From Combretum micranthum (Eukaryota > Streptophyta > Magnoliopsida > Myrtales > Combretaceae): a stretch of DNA of 64,000 nucleotides. Shown in pieces: positions 61,801 through 63,159 of this stretch. A program made the position numbers and the translations under genes. Location of the stretch: positions 744,001 through 808,000 of the forward strand of contig JAMXBD010000389.1 of NCBI GenBank assembly GCA_024138025.1, given 5' to 3'. The notes beneath the pieces are model-generated. The model was not told the DNA's origin. It saw only the letters and a program-made list of their open reading frames with translations, and ran no database searches. How positions within the stretch are numbered: position 1 is the first letter of the stretch; the number at the start of each line of letters is the position of its first letter.

Positions 61801-61902
61801 CATCCAATCTTAGAATTTCATATTTATCTTCTTTCAGCATGTTGCCTTCAGGAGCAATCTGTCTTCAACAACCTTTTATGTGCAAGAAAGATTCTGGGAA
61901 AG
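4816..61902 (+). CDS. LRR receptor-like kinase (LRR-VIII-2 type), ectodomain exons A-N, partial gene
   Basis: Fourteen exons, in order and on one strand, spell the extracellular part of a plasma-membrane receptor-like kinase of the LRR-VIII-2 group. Each exon starts after AG and ends before GT. Exons A-J are 72 nt, K 66, L 63, M 39 and N 65. The introns split codons after the second base (phase 2), so each 72-nt exon is one 24-residue repeat with the LxxNxLxGxIP pattern. The exon order matches the family one for one: VGVIPQELW in A, the non-canonical [10 protein letters not shown] unit in [13 protein letters not shown] in [10 protein letters not shown] in L, and the cysteine cap [14 protein letters not shown] in N. 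No frameshift or stop is present. Intron sizes range from 70 bp to 26.9 kb. The N-terminal exon and the malectin, transmembrane and kinase exons are missing and should lie outside the window. The ligand is unknown. Expression across such introns is plausible but not shown by sequence. Confidence 0.93.
5438..5812. mobile_element. MULE-type miniature element A1 with 21-bp palindrome array
   Basis: About 375 bp with imperfect terminal inverted repeats: gataagggaaaaattaat at the left, and gataaggaaattaatatt read inward from the right. The interior is a six-unit array of the 21-bp palindrome. The architecture matches the element at 53110-53505, which has a 9-bp target duplication. No convincing target duplication is visible here. 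It has no coding capacity. Confidence 0.65.
5518..5733. repeat. Six-unit array of 21-bp odd palindromes (A1)
   Basis: Units start near 5518, 5555, 5596, 5636, 5677 and 5713, with spacing 37, 41, 40, about 41 and about 36. Unit 3 (5596-5616) is a perfect CTCGTCTCTTGAAGAGACGAG and the others carry substitutions. The centre base alternates G, C, G, C along the first four units. Confidence 0.8.
6086..6495. mobile_element. Miniature inverted-repeat element B1
   Basis: Left end aaaattaattatcaaaat; right end, read inward, aaaattaattacaaattta. The interior is full of short palindromic words (gtgattcatg, gaattgcatg, gaatcgca). The ends match elements at 16004-16340 and 60266-60830. A MULE-type element is inferred from style only, as no target duplication was found. 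Confidence 0.5.
6496..7184. other. Non-coding DNA
   Basis: Intron A-B sequence with A-rich and (CA)n patches near 6900-6955. No gene recognised. Confidence 0.6.
7185..7440. mobile_element. MITE D1
   Basis: An AT-rich segment with inverted ends around an aagaacttttcatgt motif, similar to D2 about 600 bp downstream. Boundaries are approximate. Confidence 0.4.
7775..8045. mobile_element. MITE D2
   Basis: Long inverted ends. The left arm (ttgacaaaatatgtaatta ... aaaagaacttttt) pairs with the right arm read inward (ttggcaaaatgtataatta ... gaaagaacttttcatgt) over about 70 bp. It has no coding capacity and is related to D1. Confidence 0.55.
8046..10314. other. AT-rich non-coding intron DNA
   Basis: Contains a CT-rich tract at 9198-9250 and a short C-rich patch at 9660-9680. 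Open frames here are low-complexity pyrimidine translations. No gene or bounded element was recognised. Confidence 0.6.
10315..10530 (-). repeat. Copia-1 3' LTR
   Basis: 216 bp, near-identical to 14899-15122, with tgaagaaaaac at the outer end and atctcaaca at the inner end. Next to it inside, ctccccctcaagctgagg (10531-10548) is the complement of the polypurine tract. Confidence 0.92.
10538..10936 (-). pseudogene. Copia-1 RNase H region
   Basis: Minus-strand frame with [20 protein letters not shown] and [13 protein letters not shown], the conserved C-terminal part of copia RNase H, and VLTKRP near the end. The N-terminal part (10832-10936) is broken by stops. The enzyme would degrade the RNA template during reverse transcription. 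Confidence 0.85.
10937..12279 (-). pseudogene. Copia-1 reverse transcriptase region
   Basis: Successive frames cover copia [22 protein letters not shown], then [28 protein letters not shown], and the catalytic YVDD at 11483-11494 followed by FGIEVA and [20 protein letters not shown]. At least two frame shifts break it, near 11585 and 11850. The catalytic motif itself is intact. Confidence 0.9.
12410..13420 (-). pseudogene. Copia-1 integrase region
   Basis: Contains the N-terminal HLRLGHPSF...CKFAKH zinc region (13190-13420), the core with RTDND (D of the DDE triad) and [13 protein letters not shown] (12866-13093), and the C-terminal part [20 protein letters not shown] (12410-12838). Stops separate the three blocks. 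Confidence 0.88.
13503..13931 (-). pseudogene. Copia-1 protease region
   Basis: Aspartic protease with [12 protein letters not shown]; the catalytic DSG is at 13797-13805 and is intact. It is followed by [16 protein letters not shown], typical of copia. It overlaps the end of gag by frame shift. Confidence 0.87.
13932..14733 (-). pseudogene. Copia-1 gag region
   Basis: Begins at an ATG at 14731-14733 just inside the primer site. It includes [16 protein letters not shown] (gag helical domain) and the nucleic-acid-binding zinc knuckle [14 protein letters not shown] around 14085-14125. It is broken by at least two stops or frame shifts. Confidence 0.82.
14887..14898 (-). promoter_or_regulatory. 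Copia-1 primer-binding site
   Basis: gctctgatacca on the plus strand, tggtatcagagc on the element's strand: complement to the 3' end of initiator tRNA-Met. It abuts the right LTR directly. Confidence 0.9.
14899..15122 (-). repeat. Copia-1 5' LTR
   Basis: 224 bp, from tgaagaaaaac to atctcgaca. It differs from the other LTR by scattered substitutions and a few small indels near 15070-15090. Confidence 0.92.
15123..16003. other. Non-coding intron DNA
   Basis: AT-rich, with an (AT)n run near 15269-15281. No gene or bounded element seen. Confidence 0.6.
16004..16340. mobile_element. Miniature inverted-repeat element B2
   Basis: The left end aataattaccaatttacc pairs with the right end read inward, ttaattatcaatttcc. 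The interior is rich in palindromic words with CG steps (atatcgcgtc, aacgtgatat, gcgatatcc, aatcgcaatattgcg). Same family as 6086-6495 and 60266-60830. Confidence 0.5.
16750..16808. repeat. Palindrome units at the left end of the MULE
   Basis: Two diverged units, ctcctctcttctagagacgag at 16750-16770 and a weaker ccgtctctccaatagacgac starting about 38 bp later. This spacing agrees with the arrays elsewhere. Confidence 0.65.
17147..18964 (-). pseudogene. Plant mobile domain (PMD) protein of the MULE
   Basis: The frame 18566-18964 has [20 protein letters not shown] followed by [20 protein letters not shown], the signature of the plant mobile domain (MAIN/MAIL-like family). This domain occurs both in host proteins that silence transposons and inside transposons. 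Two further frames, 17431-17766 (Pro/Ala-rich, [18 protein letters not shown], then an HHHHH run) and 17147-17443, look like its low-complexity C-terminal part. The intervening 17767-18565 has stops in all relevant frames. It lies downstream of the transposase on the same strand. Its role in transposition is unknown. Confidence 0.72.
19271..22019 (-). pseudogene. mudrA-type MULE transposase, disrupted
   Basis: Read from 22019 downward. First is an N-terminal segment [20 protein letters not shown] (21735-22019) like the N-terminal domain of plant mudrA proteins. Next is the MULE catalytic domain with [20 protein letters not shown] and [14 protein letters not shown] (20947-21307). The reading frame ends with a CCHC knuckle [14 protein letters not shown] (19271-19323). 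In [16 protein letters not shown] the usual catalytic Asp of LISDRH is Asn (codon near 21079-21081). Frame shifts and a hAT-type insertion (19824-20667) break the gene. Confidence 0.82.
19824..20667. mobile_element. Non-autonomous hAT-type element inserted in mudrA
   Basis: 844 bp with terminal inverted repeats TAGGGGTGGGC / GCCCACCCCTA. It is flanked by a perfect 8-bp target duplication CCGTCTTT (19816-19823 and 20668-20675), the hAT signature. Subterminal regions repeat the words cggtttggttcgg / aaccaaacc many times, as expected for transposase-binding arrays. The centre is AT-rich without coding capacity. It could be moved by a hAT transposase elsewhere in the genome. Confidence 0.9.
22020..22822. 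other. MULE 5' region without recognised gene
   Basis: Upstream of the transposase start and inside the element. Both-strand open frames at 22400-22820 have no recognisable domain. The stretch probably holds the element's promoter and leader. Confidence 0.45.
22823..22976. repeat. Palindrome array at the right end of the MULE
   Basis: Units start at 22823, 22860 and 22900 (perfect, ctcgtctcttgaagagacgag), with a half unit at 22940 and another unit at 22956. The spacing 37, 40, 40 matches the other arrays. The half unit suggests a small deletion. Confidence 0.8.
22991..23773. other. AT-rich intron end before exon B
   Basis: No gene seen. Diverged inverted A/T-rich segments and T-runs lead into the acceptor at 23773. 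Confidence 0.55.
23774..23845 (+). CDS. LRR-RLK exon B
   Basis: 72 nt after ...ggtacag and before gtaagc. It encodes a canonical repeat with [16 protein letters not shown]. It joins exon A in phase across an 18.9-kb intron. The acceptor has a weak pyrimidine tract. Confidence 0.92.
23916..23987 (+). CDS. LRR-RLK exon C
   Basis: 72 nt, encoding [18 protein letters not shown]. It is separated from exon B by only 70 bp, about the minimum plant intron size. Acceptor tcggtag, donor gtaagt. Confidence 0.93.
23988..24379. other. Non-coding DNA after exon C
   Basis: Intron sequence with no recognised feature beyond the donor site. Confidence 0.6.
24380..26000 (-). mobile_element. LTR-like direct-repeat element (possible non-autonomous retrotransposon)
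   Basis: The segments 24381-24640 and about 25730-25990 are diverged direct repeats (agctaattttattgaatcc / agctaattttgttggatcc; atggaagttcacaagag in both). On the minus strand the right copy is followed by ttggtatcaagtggtgcc, which resembles a primer site. Next to the left copy, ccctctcaaaattgacc could complement a purine tract. The roughly 1.1-kb interior has no recognised protein. A small non-autonomous LTR element is the best guess, but the boundaries are uncertain. Confidence 0.42.
24851..25001. mobile_element. MITE E1
   Basis: Ends ggatctgtttgg and ccaaacagacc form inverted repeats, with an AT-rich interior of atctatatc words. It lies inside the direct-repeat element and is related to the insertion at 39794-40019. 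No target duplication seen. Confidence 0.5.
26001..27589. other. Non-coding intron C-D DNA
   Basis: Contains an (AC)n microsatellite at 26452-26471 within a C-rich patch. No gene recognised. Confidence 0.65.
27590..27885 (+). repeat. Possible 3' end of a poly(A)-tailed retroposon
   Basis: A T-rich segment with tttcaatgaaagctt ending in a 13-A run at 27872-27884, the look of a LINE or SINE 3' end. No coding part is attached, so the class is open. Confidence 0.35.
28005..28076 (+). CDS. LRR-RLK exon D
   Basis: 72 nt, encoding [17 protein letters not shown]. Acceptor ttttgtag, donor gtaagt. The preceding 4-kb intron holds an LTR-like direct-repeat element. Confidence 0.93.
28460..28862 (+). 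pseudogene. LINE-1 endonuclease C-terminal fragment
   Basis: Contains [20 protein letters not shown] and a degraded ISDHS motif (ISNHSLI), the conserved end of the APE-type endonuclease that nicks target DNA in LINEs. [18 protein letters not shown] follows in another frame. Confidence 0.8.
29640..30480 (+). pseudogene. LINE-1 reverse transcriptase fragment
   Basis: [15 protein letters not shown] and [16 protein letters not shown] (LINE RT, DLKKAFD-like block) lead into later blocks with a YLGV-like motif near 30240 and [13 protein letters not shown] text (30249-30479). A 25-bp C run (29802-29826) sits inside the frame. The FADD box is not recognisable. Confidence 0.78.
29802..29826 (+). repeat. 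Poly(C) run of 25
   Basis: An uninterrupted run of C in the decayed LINE RT frame. Such runs are rare in AT-rich plant DNA and prone to sequencing error in length. Confidence 0.9.
30594..31534 (+). pseudogene. LINE-1 zf-RVT / C-terminal region
   Basis: The frame 30594-31004 has [20 protein letters not shown] and [20 protein letters not shown], the plant LINE C-terminal region before the zf-RVT domain. The remainder to 31534 continues in shifted frames with [16 protein letters not shown] text. Confidence 0.85.
31769..32399. other. Non-coding DNA between the LINEs
   Basis: No gene recognised. A (TTG)n/(TTA)n patch lies at 32135-32165. It may include diverged LINE sequence. Confidence 0.5.
32400..33428 (+). 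mobile_element. LINE copy 2, 5'-truncated, next to exon E
   Basis: RT block 32426-32704 with [12 protein letters not shown] and [14 protein letters not shown] (LINE GLRQGDPLSPYLF, here damaged), then [13 protein letters not shown] and [14 protein letters not shown] (32782-33045), then a short zf-RVT end [18 protein letters not shown] (33039-33224). It ends in tatattttgaatattaacg... and an A-run at 33419-33427. A large internal deletion joins RT to the C-terminus. It is related to copy 1 (same SKPSKxTCxxxxERF text), so both belong to one subfamily. Confidence 0.85.
33443..33514 (+). CDS. LRR-RLK exon E
   Basis: 72 nt, encoding [18 protein letters not shown]. The acceptor is tcttctcgttgacag. 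The A-tail of a LINE ends only 14 bp upstream of the exon, so most of the usual branch-point region of this intron is LINE sequence. Donor gtaaga. Confidence 0.92.
33603..33674 (+). CDS. LRR-RLK exon F
   Basis: 72 nt, encoding [18 protein letters not shown]. Acceptor tttcag. The donor gtagga is less common but still a GT donor. The following intron is 99 bp. Confidence 0.92.
33774..33845 (+). CDS. LRR-RLK exon G
   Basis: 72 nt, encoding [18 protein letters not shown]. Acceptor tttatag, donor gtaggt. It belongs to the compact E-K exon cluster, with introns of 82-123 bp. Confidence 0.92.
33928..33999 (+). CDS. LRR-RLK exon H (non-canonical repeat)
   Basis: 72 nt, encoding [17 protein letters not shown]. 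This repeat lacks the NxLxGxIP core but matches the family's characteristic GDIS(N/S)GSSS...FIKDM unit, which helps identify the subfamily. Acceptor ttcattag, donor gtaagg. Confidence 0.92.
34106..34177 (+). CDS. LRR-RLK exon I
   Basis: 72 nt, encoding [18 protein letters not shown]. The motif is HTP where IP is usual, a small departure from the consensus. Acceptor tgtgcag, donor gtaagt. Confidence 0.92.
34301..34372 (+). CDS. LRR-RLK exon J
   Basis: 72 nt, encoding [18 protein letters not shown], the most conserved repeat of this family. Acceptor ctatgcag, donor gtaatg. Confidence 0.93.
34487..34552 (+). CDS. LRR-RLK exon K
   Basis: 66 nt, encoding [18 protein letters not shown]. The shorter length is expected for this exon in the family. 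Its donor gtaagt opens the 26.9-kb intron that holds the retrotransposon nest. Confidence 0.92.
34553..35073. other. Start of intron K-L
   Basis: Non-coding. A ggatttgaacc word at 34936-34946 resembles a tRNA B box in antisense, but no A box was found. (AT)n follows at 35085-35102. Confidence 0.5.
35074..35236 (+). repeat. Copia V 5' LTR
   Basis: Starts tgtcgaagtcatat and ends ttttcaca directly before the initiator-Met primer site. An (AT)n expansion at 35085-35102 distinguishes it from the 3' copy. Confidence 0.82.
35790..36122 (+). pseudogene. Copia V gag, N-terminal part
   Basis: Reads AAELWCMS, then [20 protein letters not shown] in one frame to 36122, matching the copia gag pattern (W-x-RAD-x-LL-x-LLWQS). 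It stops where antisense W sequence begins. The leader before it (35250-35790) has a C-rich tract at 35459-35505 but no frame. Confidence 0.75.
36123..37206 (-). pseudogene. Copia W, RT part (3' fragment)
   Basis: The minus-strand frame 36709-37044 carries [40 protein letters not shown] and YGLKQSPCA, copia RT. The RT C-terminal part continues in broken frames to about 36123 ([20 protein letters not shown]). There is no LTR, so W is an internal fragment. Its other half lies at 46501-47080, beyond element X. Confidence 0.82.
37207..37476 (-). repeat. Copia X 3' LTR
   Basis: The inner end ...actctaaca is followed by ctgtccttcaagttggc, a degraded complement of a purine tract. It contains a short local duplication (tgtaggatattcc / tataggatattcc). 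The outer end is uncertain by some 20 bp. Confidence 0.75.
37505..38050 (-). pseudogene. Copia X RNase H
   Basis: Frame 37505-37783 reads [20 protein letters not shown] and [20 protein letters not shown], the RNase H C-terminal part. Stops break the rest. Confidence 0.83.
38051..38960 (-). pseudogene. Copia X reverse transcriptase
   Basis: Blocks read from right to left: [20 protein letters not shown] (38520-38708), [10 protein letters not shown], then LIVYVYDMI with the second catalytic Asp region changed (YVYD at 38427-38438), and [17 protein letters not shown] (38053-38376). Several stops. Confidence 0.85.
39343..39591 (+). repeat. Copia Y 5' LTR
   Basis: Starts tgtggaaaaatgatagc and ends ctttttcttca. 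A TATA-like tgtatataaatacc at about 39528-39541 is a likely promoter core. Confidence 0.93.
39592..39603 (+). promoter_or_regulatory. Copia Y primer-binding site
   Basis: tggtatcagagt directly after the LTR, complementary to initiator tRNA-Met except for the last base. Confidence 0.9.
39671..40792 (+). pseudogene. Copia Y gag, split by a MITE
   Basis: Starts at ATG 39671 ([16 protein letters not shown]...) and is interrupted by the MITE at 39794-40019. From 40181 to 40792 it is one open frame of 203 codons with the UBN2-type gag segment ([40 protein letters not shown]) and a zinc knuckle [14 protein letters not shown] around 40660-40702. It would form the particle that packages the RNA. Confidence 0.88.
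39794..40019. mobile_element. MITE E2 inside copia Y gag
   Basis: 226 bp with ends gggtctgtttgttttgg and ccaaacag, and gatacagat words repeated in both arms. It interrupts the gag frame between LVLIF and [10 protein letters not shown], so its limits are fixed by protein homology. Related to 24851-25001. It is the innermost layer of the nest. Confidence 0.72.
40950..41352 (+). pseudogene. Copia Y protease
   Basis: [13 protein letters not shown] with catalytic DSG at 40963-40971. A TAG follows near the motif and a TAA at 41044. The later part, [17 protein letters not shown], is open in 41071-41352. Confidence 0.87.
41353..42240 (+). pseudogene. Copia Y integrase
   Basis: [20 protein letters not shown]...[10 protein letters not shown] (zinc region) ends at TGA 41504-41506, where family members have Arg (CGA). 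Then the core follows with [33 protein letters not shown] and [20 protein letters not shown] (41510-42001): DDE residues present. The C-terminal part is in a shifted frame (42047-42232). Confidence 0.9.
42241..43640 (+). pseudogene. Copia Y reverse transcriptase
   Basis: After an acidic linker (42150-42746), [20 protein letters not shown] and [20 protein letters not shown] (42771-43058) run to a TAG where Trp is expected. RT continues with [10 protein letters not shown] and the catalytic YVDD at 43332-43343, then [20 protein letters not shown] to 43640. Confidence 0.9.
43641..44281 (+). pseudogene. Copia Y RNase H
   Basis: Broken frames with [20 protein letters not shown], then SDAD with TAG where Trp is expected (43830-43835), WRSKKQ-like text, and the end [18 protein letters not shown] before the purine tract. 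Confidence 0.82.
44293..44542 (+). repeat. Copia Y 3' LTR
   Basis: Starts tatggaaaaatgacagc (TG changed to TA) and ends ttttcttca. It differs from the 5' LTR at a modest number of sites, so Y is fairly young compared with its hosts. Confidence 0.93.
44548..45500 (-). pseudogene. Copia X integrase and linker
   Basis: X resumes after Y with an acidic linker (44540-44767), then integrase C-terminus and core with [18 protein letters not shown] and [20 protein letters not shown] (45067-45294). Stops lie on both sides. Confidence 0.85.
45501..46274 (-). pseudogene. Copia X protease; gag mostly deleted
   Basis: Frame 45913-46122 has [20 protein letters not shown]: the protease motif DSGASNHM with DSG changed to DFE, so catalytically dead. 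Only about 150 bp remain between it and the primer site at 46263-46274, far too short for gag. Confidence 0.82.
46275..46500 (-). repeat. Copia X 5' LTR
   Basis: From tgttacaccaagaaagagg to about ctctattctaa. It lacks the local duplication seen in the left LTR. The last two bases of the expected TGTTAG start (minus strand) are changed, so the end is inferred. Confidence 0.78.
46501..47080 (-). pseudogene. Copia W, integrase-end part (5' fragment)
   Basis: The minus strand reads [20 protein letters not shown] (integrase C-terminus), then [11 protein letters not shown]...HPIYN, the pre-RT linker. Beyond X, reading goes on at 37206 with [16 protein letters not shown]. The two halves thus make one element split by X. 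W has neither LTR nor gag here, so it was truncated on both sides. Confidence 0.8.
47081..47620 (+). pseudogene. Copia V gag, C-terminal part
   Basis: [17 protein letters not shown], then [20 protein letters not shown] and FSRFLCVS are the gag C-terminal half. A zinc knuckle remnant [22 protein letters not shown] lies at about 47454-47512. It continues the gag begun at 35790. Confidence 0.8.
47640..48080 (+). pseudogene. Copia V RNase H
   Basis: [40 protein letters not shown] and the end [17 protein letters not shown] lead straight into the purine tract. It follows gag directly, so protease to RT were lost by deletion. Confidence 0.82.
48087..48246 (+). repeat. Copia V 3' LTR
   Basis: Starts tattgagttttatat (TG changed to TA) after the purine tract and ends about ctcaatttcca. 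It aligns with 35074-35236. Confidence 0.82.
48262..48584. mobile_element. MULE-type MITE C1
   Basis: Inverted ends: left arm agataaattacatcggaagg ... aagttcatttgaggtca; right arm read inward gggtaaattaagcc ... aagttcatttaaggtca. Flanked by a perfect 9-bp duplication ATATTTAGG (48253-48261 and 48585-48593). A small TAGG expansion sits at the left end. Confidence 0.78.
48594..49734. other. Non-coding intron DNA
   Basis: Two loosely repeated segments (tcatagaagaaatggctag / tcataggtgatatggctag with following gcttgtccctggtcaatcaa / gtctttccctggccaatcaa, at 48625-48760 and 48850-48970) suggest a local duplication. No gene seen. Confidence 0.55.
49994..50265 (+). repeat. Solo LTR of the copia X family inside T
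   Basis: tgtcaaaataagggaatatc ... aggctgtaaatat resembles the X LTR read in its own direction (tgttagagtagggaatatcc ... aggctgtaaatat). It interrupts RT between the [12 protein letters not shown] text and a repeat of that text (tggagacatagatgaagaa). The right end is uncertain. Confidence 0.62.
50461..50784. mobile_element. MULE-type MITE C2 inside copia T
   Basis: 324 bp, the same length as C1. The arms share ttcatttgaggtatcaatatt with the right arm read inward. Flanks tttattaag (50452-50460) and ttcattaaa (50785-50793) are a 9-bp target duplication with two mismatches, both encoding the FIK of the RT frame. Confidence 0.75.
50785..51763 (+). pseudogene. Copia T RT end and RNase H
   Basis: Broken frames with [13 protein letters not shown] and [10 protein letters not shown] lead to an open frame 51498-51776 with [20 protein letters not shown] and [20 protein letters not shown], the RNase H end. 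Confidence 0.8.
51764..51906 (+). repeat. Copia T 3' LTR
   Basis: tgtcaagctataatagta ... ttttctaaca follows the purine tract directly. No partner LTR in the window. The end is set by the TG...CA rule. Confidence 0.6.
51907..52412. other. Non-coding DNA between T and U
   Basis: AT-rich, no feature except the imperfect 55-bp repeat noted with T. Confidence 0.6.
52413..52640 (+). repeat. Copia U 5' LTR
   Basis: Starts tgtcggttgttgagg and aligns with 59627-59836. It has an extra ttccacctttattc-type duplication near 52510-52530 relative to the 3' copy. Confidence 0.8.
53110..53505. mobile_element. MULE-type miniature element A2 with 21-bp palindrome array
   Basis: 396 bp, flanked by a perfect 9-bp target duplication TAATTGTTT (53101-53109 and 53506-53514), the Mutator signature. 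Inverted ends of about 75 bp: left gagaaaaggaaaataatatt ... ttacaaaaatgcc; right read inward agattaagcaaaaaaatacc ... ttacacaaatgtacc. The centre is a six-unit palindrome array. The left terminus matches that of the MULE at 16654, its likely source of transposase. Confidence 0.9.
53198..53417. repeat. Six-unit array of 21-bp odd palindromes (A2)
   Basis: Units start at 53198, 53235, 53276, 53318, 53360 and 53397 (spacing 37, 41, 42, 42, 37). The central base runs G, C, G, C, G, C, so successive units are in opposite orientation. Unit 4 (53318-53338) is perfect. Outside units 3 and 4, ttgcaccgac and gtcggtgcaa are also inverted, so the array as a whole is one large hairpin. Confidence 0.92.
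54960..55163 (+). pseudogene. Copia U gag, first part
   Basis: [36 protein letters not shown] and [16 protein letters not shown] match the start of copia gag. The frame ends where a solo LTR is inserted and resumes at 55628. A few gag-like codons also lie before the hAT-like element at 52660-52770. Confidence 0.72.
55164..55622 (+). repeat. Solo LTR inserted in copia U gag
   Basis: 459 bp from tgttaggaaaag to cccaaacccaaca, flanked by ggctc (55159-55163) and ggctt (55623-55627), a 5-bp duplication with one mismatch. Removing it restores gag text at the junction. Near the start the word gaaaagatcgctc occurs three times. The parent family has no other copy in the window. Confidence 0.8.
55623..56270 (+). 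pseudogene. Copia U gag, second part
   Basis: [29 protein letters not shown], a tract with [17 protein letters not shown] and the zinc knuckle [23 protein letters not shown] near 56131-56190. Stops interrupt it at several points. Confidence 0.8.
56296..56700 (+). pseudogene. Copia U protease
   Basis: [18 protein letters not shown]: the catalytic triplet is DNG at 56440-56448 instead of DSG. The rest, [10 protein letters not shown], is typical. The frame ends at 56617. Confidence 0.85.
56830..57780 (+). pseudogene. Copia U integrase
   Basis: [12 protein letters not shown]...[11 protein letters not shown] (zinc region), [10 protein letters not shown], then the core in shifted frames ([26 protein letters not shown]) and the end [37 protein letters not shown] (57359-57751). 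Confidence 0.82.
57788..57976 (+). repeat. Nine 21-bp tandem repeats encoding a heptapeptide
   Basis: Nine diverged 21-bp units in the copia U linker between integrase and RT. In frame they read as seven-residue units of the form x-E-x-S-x-x-R (for example [21 protein letters not shown]). Three units contain stops. Unrelated to the 21-bp palindromes. Confidence 0.75.
58310..58905 (+). pseudogene. Copia U reverse transcriptase
   Basis: [17 protein letters not shown] and [10 protein letters not shown] (58340-58450), then an internal deletion near 58500, KSPYGLK-stop-SPRAWF, and an open frame 58651-58839 with the catalytic YVDD at 58687-58698 and [16 protein letters not shown]. Confidence 0.86.
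58906..59600 (+). pseudogene. Copia U RNase H
   Basis: Broken frames ([22 protein letters not shown]) lead to 59339-59542 with [20 protein letters not shown] and [19 protein letters not shown], the RNase H end. Confidence 0.82.
59627..59836 (+). repeat. Copia U 3' LTR
   Basis: Starts tgttggttgttgagg after the purine tract. It aligns with the 5' LTR through aaactattacaatttta; the last bases are uncertain. Confidence 0.8.
59842..60265. other. Non-coding DNA after copia U
   Basis: AT-rich intron sequence, no feature recognised. Confidence 0.6.
60266..60830. mobile_element. Miniature-type element B3 carrying a Rab fragment (Pack-MULE-like)
   Basis: The left end ttttaattacaaaattgcca resembles the right end of B1 read inward (aaaattaattacaaattta); the right end read inward, aaataattatcaaagtacc, resembles B1's left end. 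The arms hold the same palindromic words (cacttagcatgtgtgattc, gtgaattgcatg). Between the arms, 60445-60697, lies a fragment of a Rab GTPase gene on the minus strand. Host gene fragments between inverted arms are the mark of Pack-MULEs, but no target duplication was found. Confidence 0.5.
60442..60697 (-). pseudogene. Rab GTPase (RabA/Rab11-type) pseudogene fragment
   Basis: Read from ATG 60695-60697: [20 protein letters not shown], then the P-loop [12 protein letters not shown] (GDSAVGKS with Gly changed to Arg), [11 protein letters not shown], a TGA in place of Gly, [11 protein letters not shown], and after a frame shift [20 protein letters not shown], matching the KAQIWDTAGQERF switch II of Rab11-like GTPases that direct vesicle traffic. 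The copy ends after TSAYY-like text, so it covers only the N-terminal third. P-loop loss, a stop and a frame shift make it non-functional. Confidence 0.85.
60831..61412. other. End of intron K-L
   Basis: Non-coding. A ctttatttattagtattcat-type AT-rich block is at 60910-60980. A T-run at 61388-61398 forms the pyrimidine tract for exon L. Confidence 0.6.
61413..61475 (+). CDS. LRR-RLK exon L
   Basis: 63 nt, encoding [19 protein letters not shown]. It joins exon K in phase (TAT AT|A GAT) across 26.9 kb. The donor is gtacga at 61476. Using the gt two bases earlier would put a TAA at the start of exon M, so 61475 is the supported end. Confidence 0.88.
61608..61646 (+). CDS. LRR-RLK exon M (39 nt)
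   Basis: A 39-nt exon reading [12 protein letters not shown], matching the family's LNLVANNFT... segment. Acceptor atgcgcag, donor gtgatt. It is kept in frame only with the exon L end at 61475 and the exon N start at 61838. Confidence 0.85.
61838..61902 (+). CDS. LRR-RLK exon N (LRR C-cap cysteines)
   Basis: 65 nt, encoding [20 protein letters not shown]. It has the two cysteines of the LRR C-terminal cap (family LPSGLNCLQxNFPC). Donor gtatgt. The next exon should begin the malectin-like domain, which is not found before the window ends. Confidence 0.88.
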
Positions 61903-62131
61903 GTATGTTGAGGAAAAGCCTTTCTTATCTTGCATGATTGAATGTAAGTTCGTTTAAGGTATCATCGCAGAAAAGTCACTGTCCCTAACTGTTGCTGGTT
62001 TCCAGCTTCAGCTTCTCTAAATACTGCTGTTGATGTATGAGTAGTGGGAGCTTAATATAGTAACAAATAATTCTTACTCACATAACAATTGCTTATATTA
62101 TTTTGGAGTTGCACTGAACCTTCTGTCATGT

Positions 62132-62695
62132 TTGAAGAAGCTGTCAAAGTTGAATCCCATGCCTGTGCCACTGTCGCTTACCTGTGTTTTCCTGTTTTTC
62201 TCCAAAGTAGTCCCTTCTTCTGATGCATCAGTGATTAGTATATTTTCCTCAAAACCTTCAGTTGACGTTTCTTTGTATTATTACCCCTTAAAAGTGGGTG
62301 AGGGGACAAGAGTCGTTCTCTAAAATGTGTATCTCAGATTAGTGAGCAAATTTGGAAAAGCTCCCTTTAGGACAAGAGAAGGCCTCTTTTGAGCAACGGA
62401 AAATAATTCTTCTTCACCAAGTTTCAACAGAAGTCTTTACTTAAAGTTTTGCGCCAACCTTGGTACTTCTCCAATCAATATCAAGTACCAGAAAGATGGA
62501 AAGTTTATTCTCTTTAACTGAAGTCCAGACCGCAAAACTGCCCGTTGGAGTAAAAAAGTGCAAGGGATTCCAGTAGAGAATCTACACAAGAATGTGATTT
62601 GCTATGTTGTGAGTGGCTGGGGAAAGCCTCTACAAGAATATTTGGTTTCTGCAAAAAATGAGCATATTTGCTTGCTCACTCCTAAATTGAAATGA
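62132..62695 (+). pseudogene. Unidentified decayed reading frame
   Basis: One frame runs about 188 codons from ATG 62132 to TGA 62693, with internal stops at 62321, near 62389 and near 62518. Composition is protein-like: a hydrophobic stretch LSLTCVFLFFSKVVPSSDAS near the start, later ARWSKKVQGIPVENLHKNVI and SGWGKPLQEYLVSAKNEHIC. I do not recognise the family. It could be a captured host gene, an old retroelement gene, or chance. It is in the same strand as the receptor gene but does not resemble malectin or kinase domains. Confidence 0.4.
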
Positions 62696-62782
62696 AAATC
62701 ATAAGTAGATTCTGTAATGGTTTTGACATGGAATGTGTTGATGGCTTTATAGTAGTAGTTCACACGGAGTATCACTAAATGT

Positions 62783-62812
62783 TTTGGTTTTTTTTTTTTT
62801 TTTTTTTTTTTT
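62783..62812 (+). repeat. Poly(T) run
   Basis: A run of about 30 T, possibly the antisense A-tail of a retroposon, though no adjoining body was identified. Confidence 0.7.
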
Positions 62813-63159
62813 TGGGCTAATGTAAGTCATTCAGTTGGAGATTGTTAGATGATTCTTGGGGATTTAATTGAATGTAGGAAAGATCGTTAGGAAAAAAAAT
62901 GGGGTAAATGAGGTGTATACTGGTGGAATGGAGGGTTTTAATGAATGTTGTTATGGAGCTAAAGTTGATGAGTCAAGATTTAGTGGCATATGCCACTCTG
63001 GGTTACTAATAGTAAAACCCCAAGTCCTAAAGCTATGGTAGAGGATGTTTTGGAAGCTACCTCTAAAGTTGCTTTTCAAAGTCTAAACCAAATTTAGATT
63101 GCTCAACATTCGTAAGGAGTTTTATTGTTATGAGTAGAATGATCAATCACTTCAGGCAT

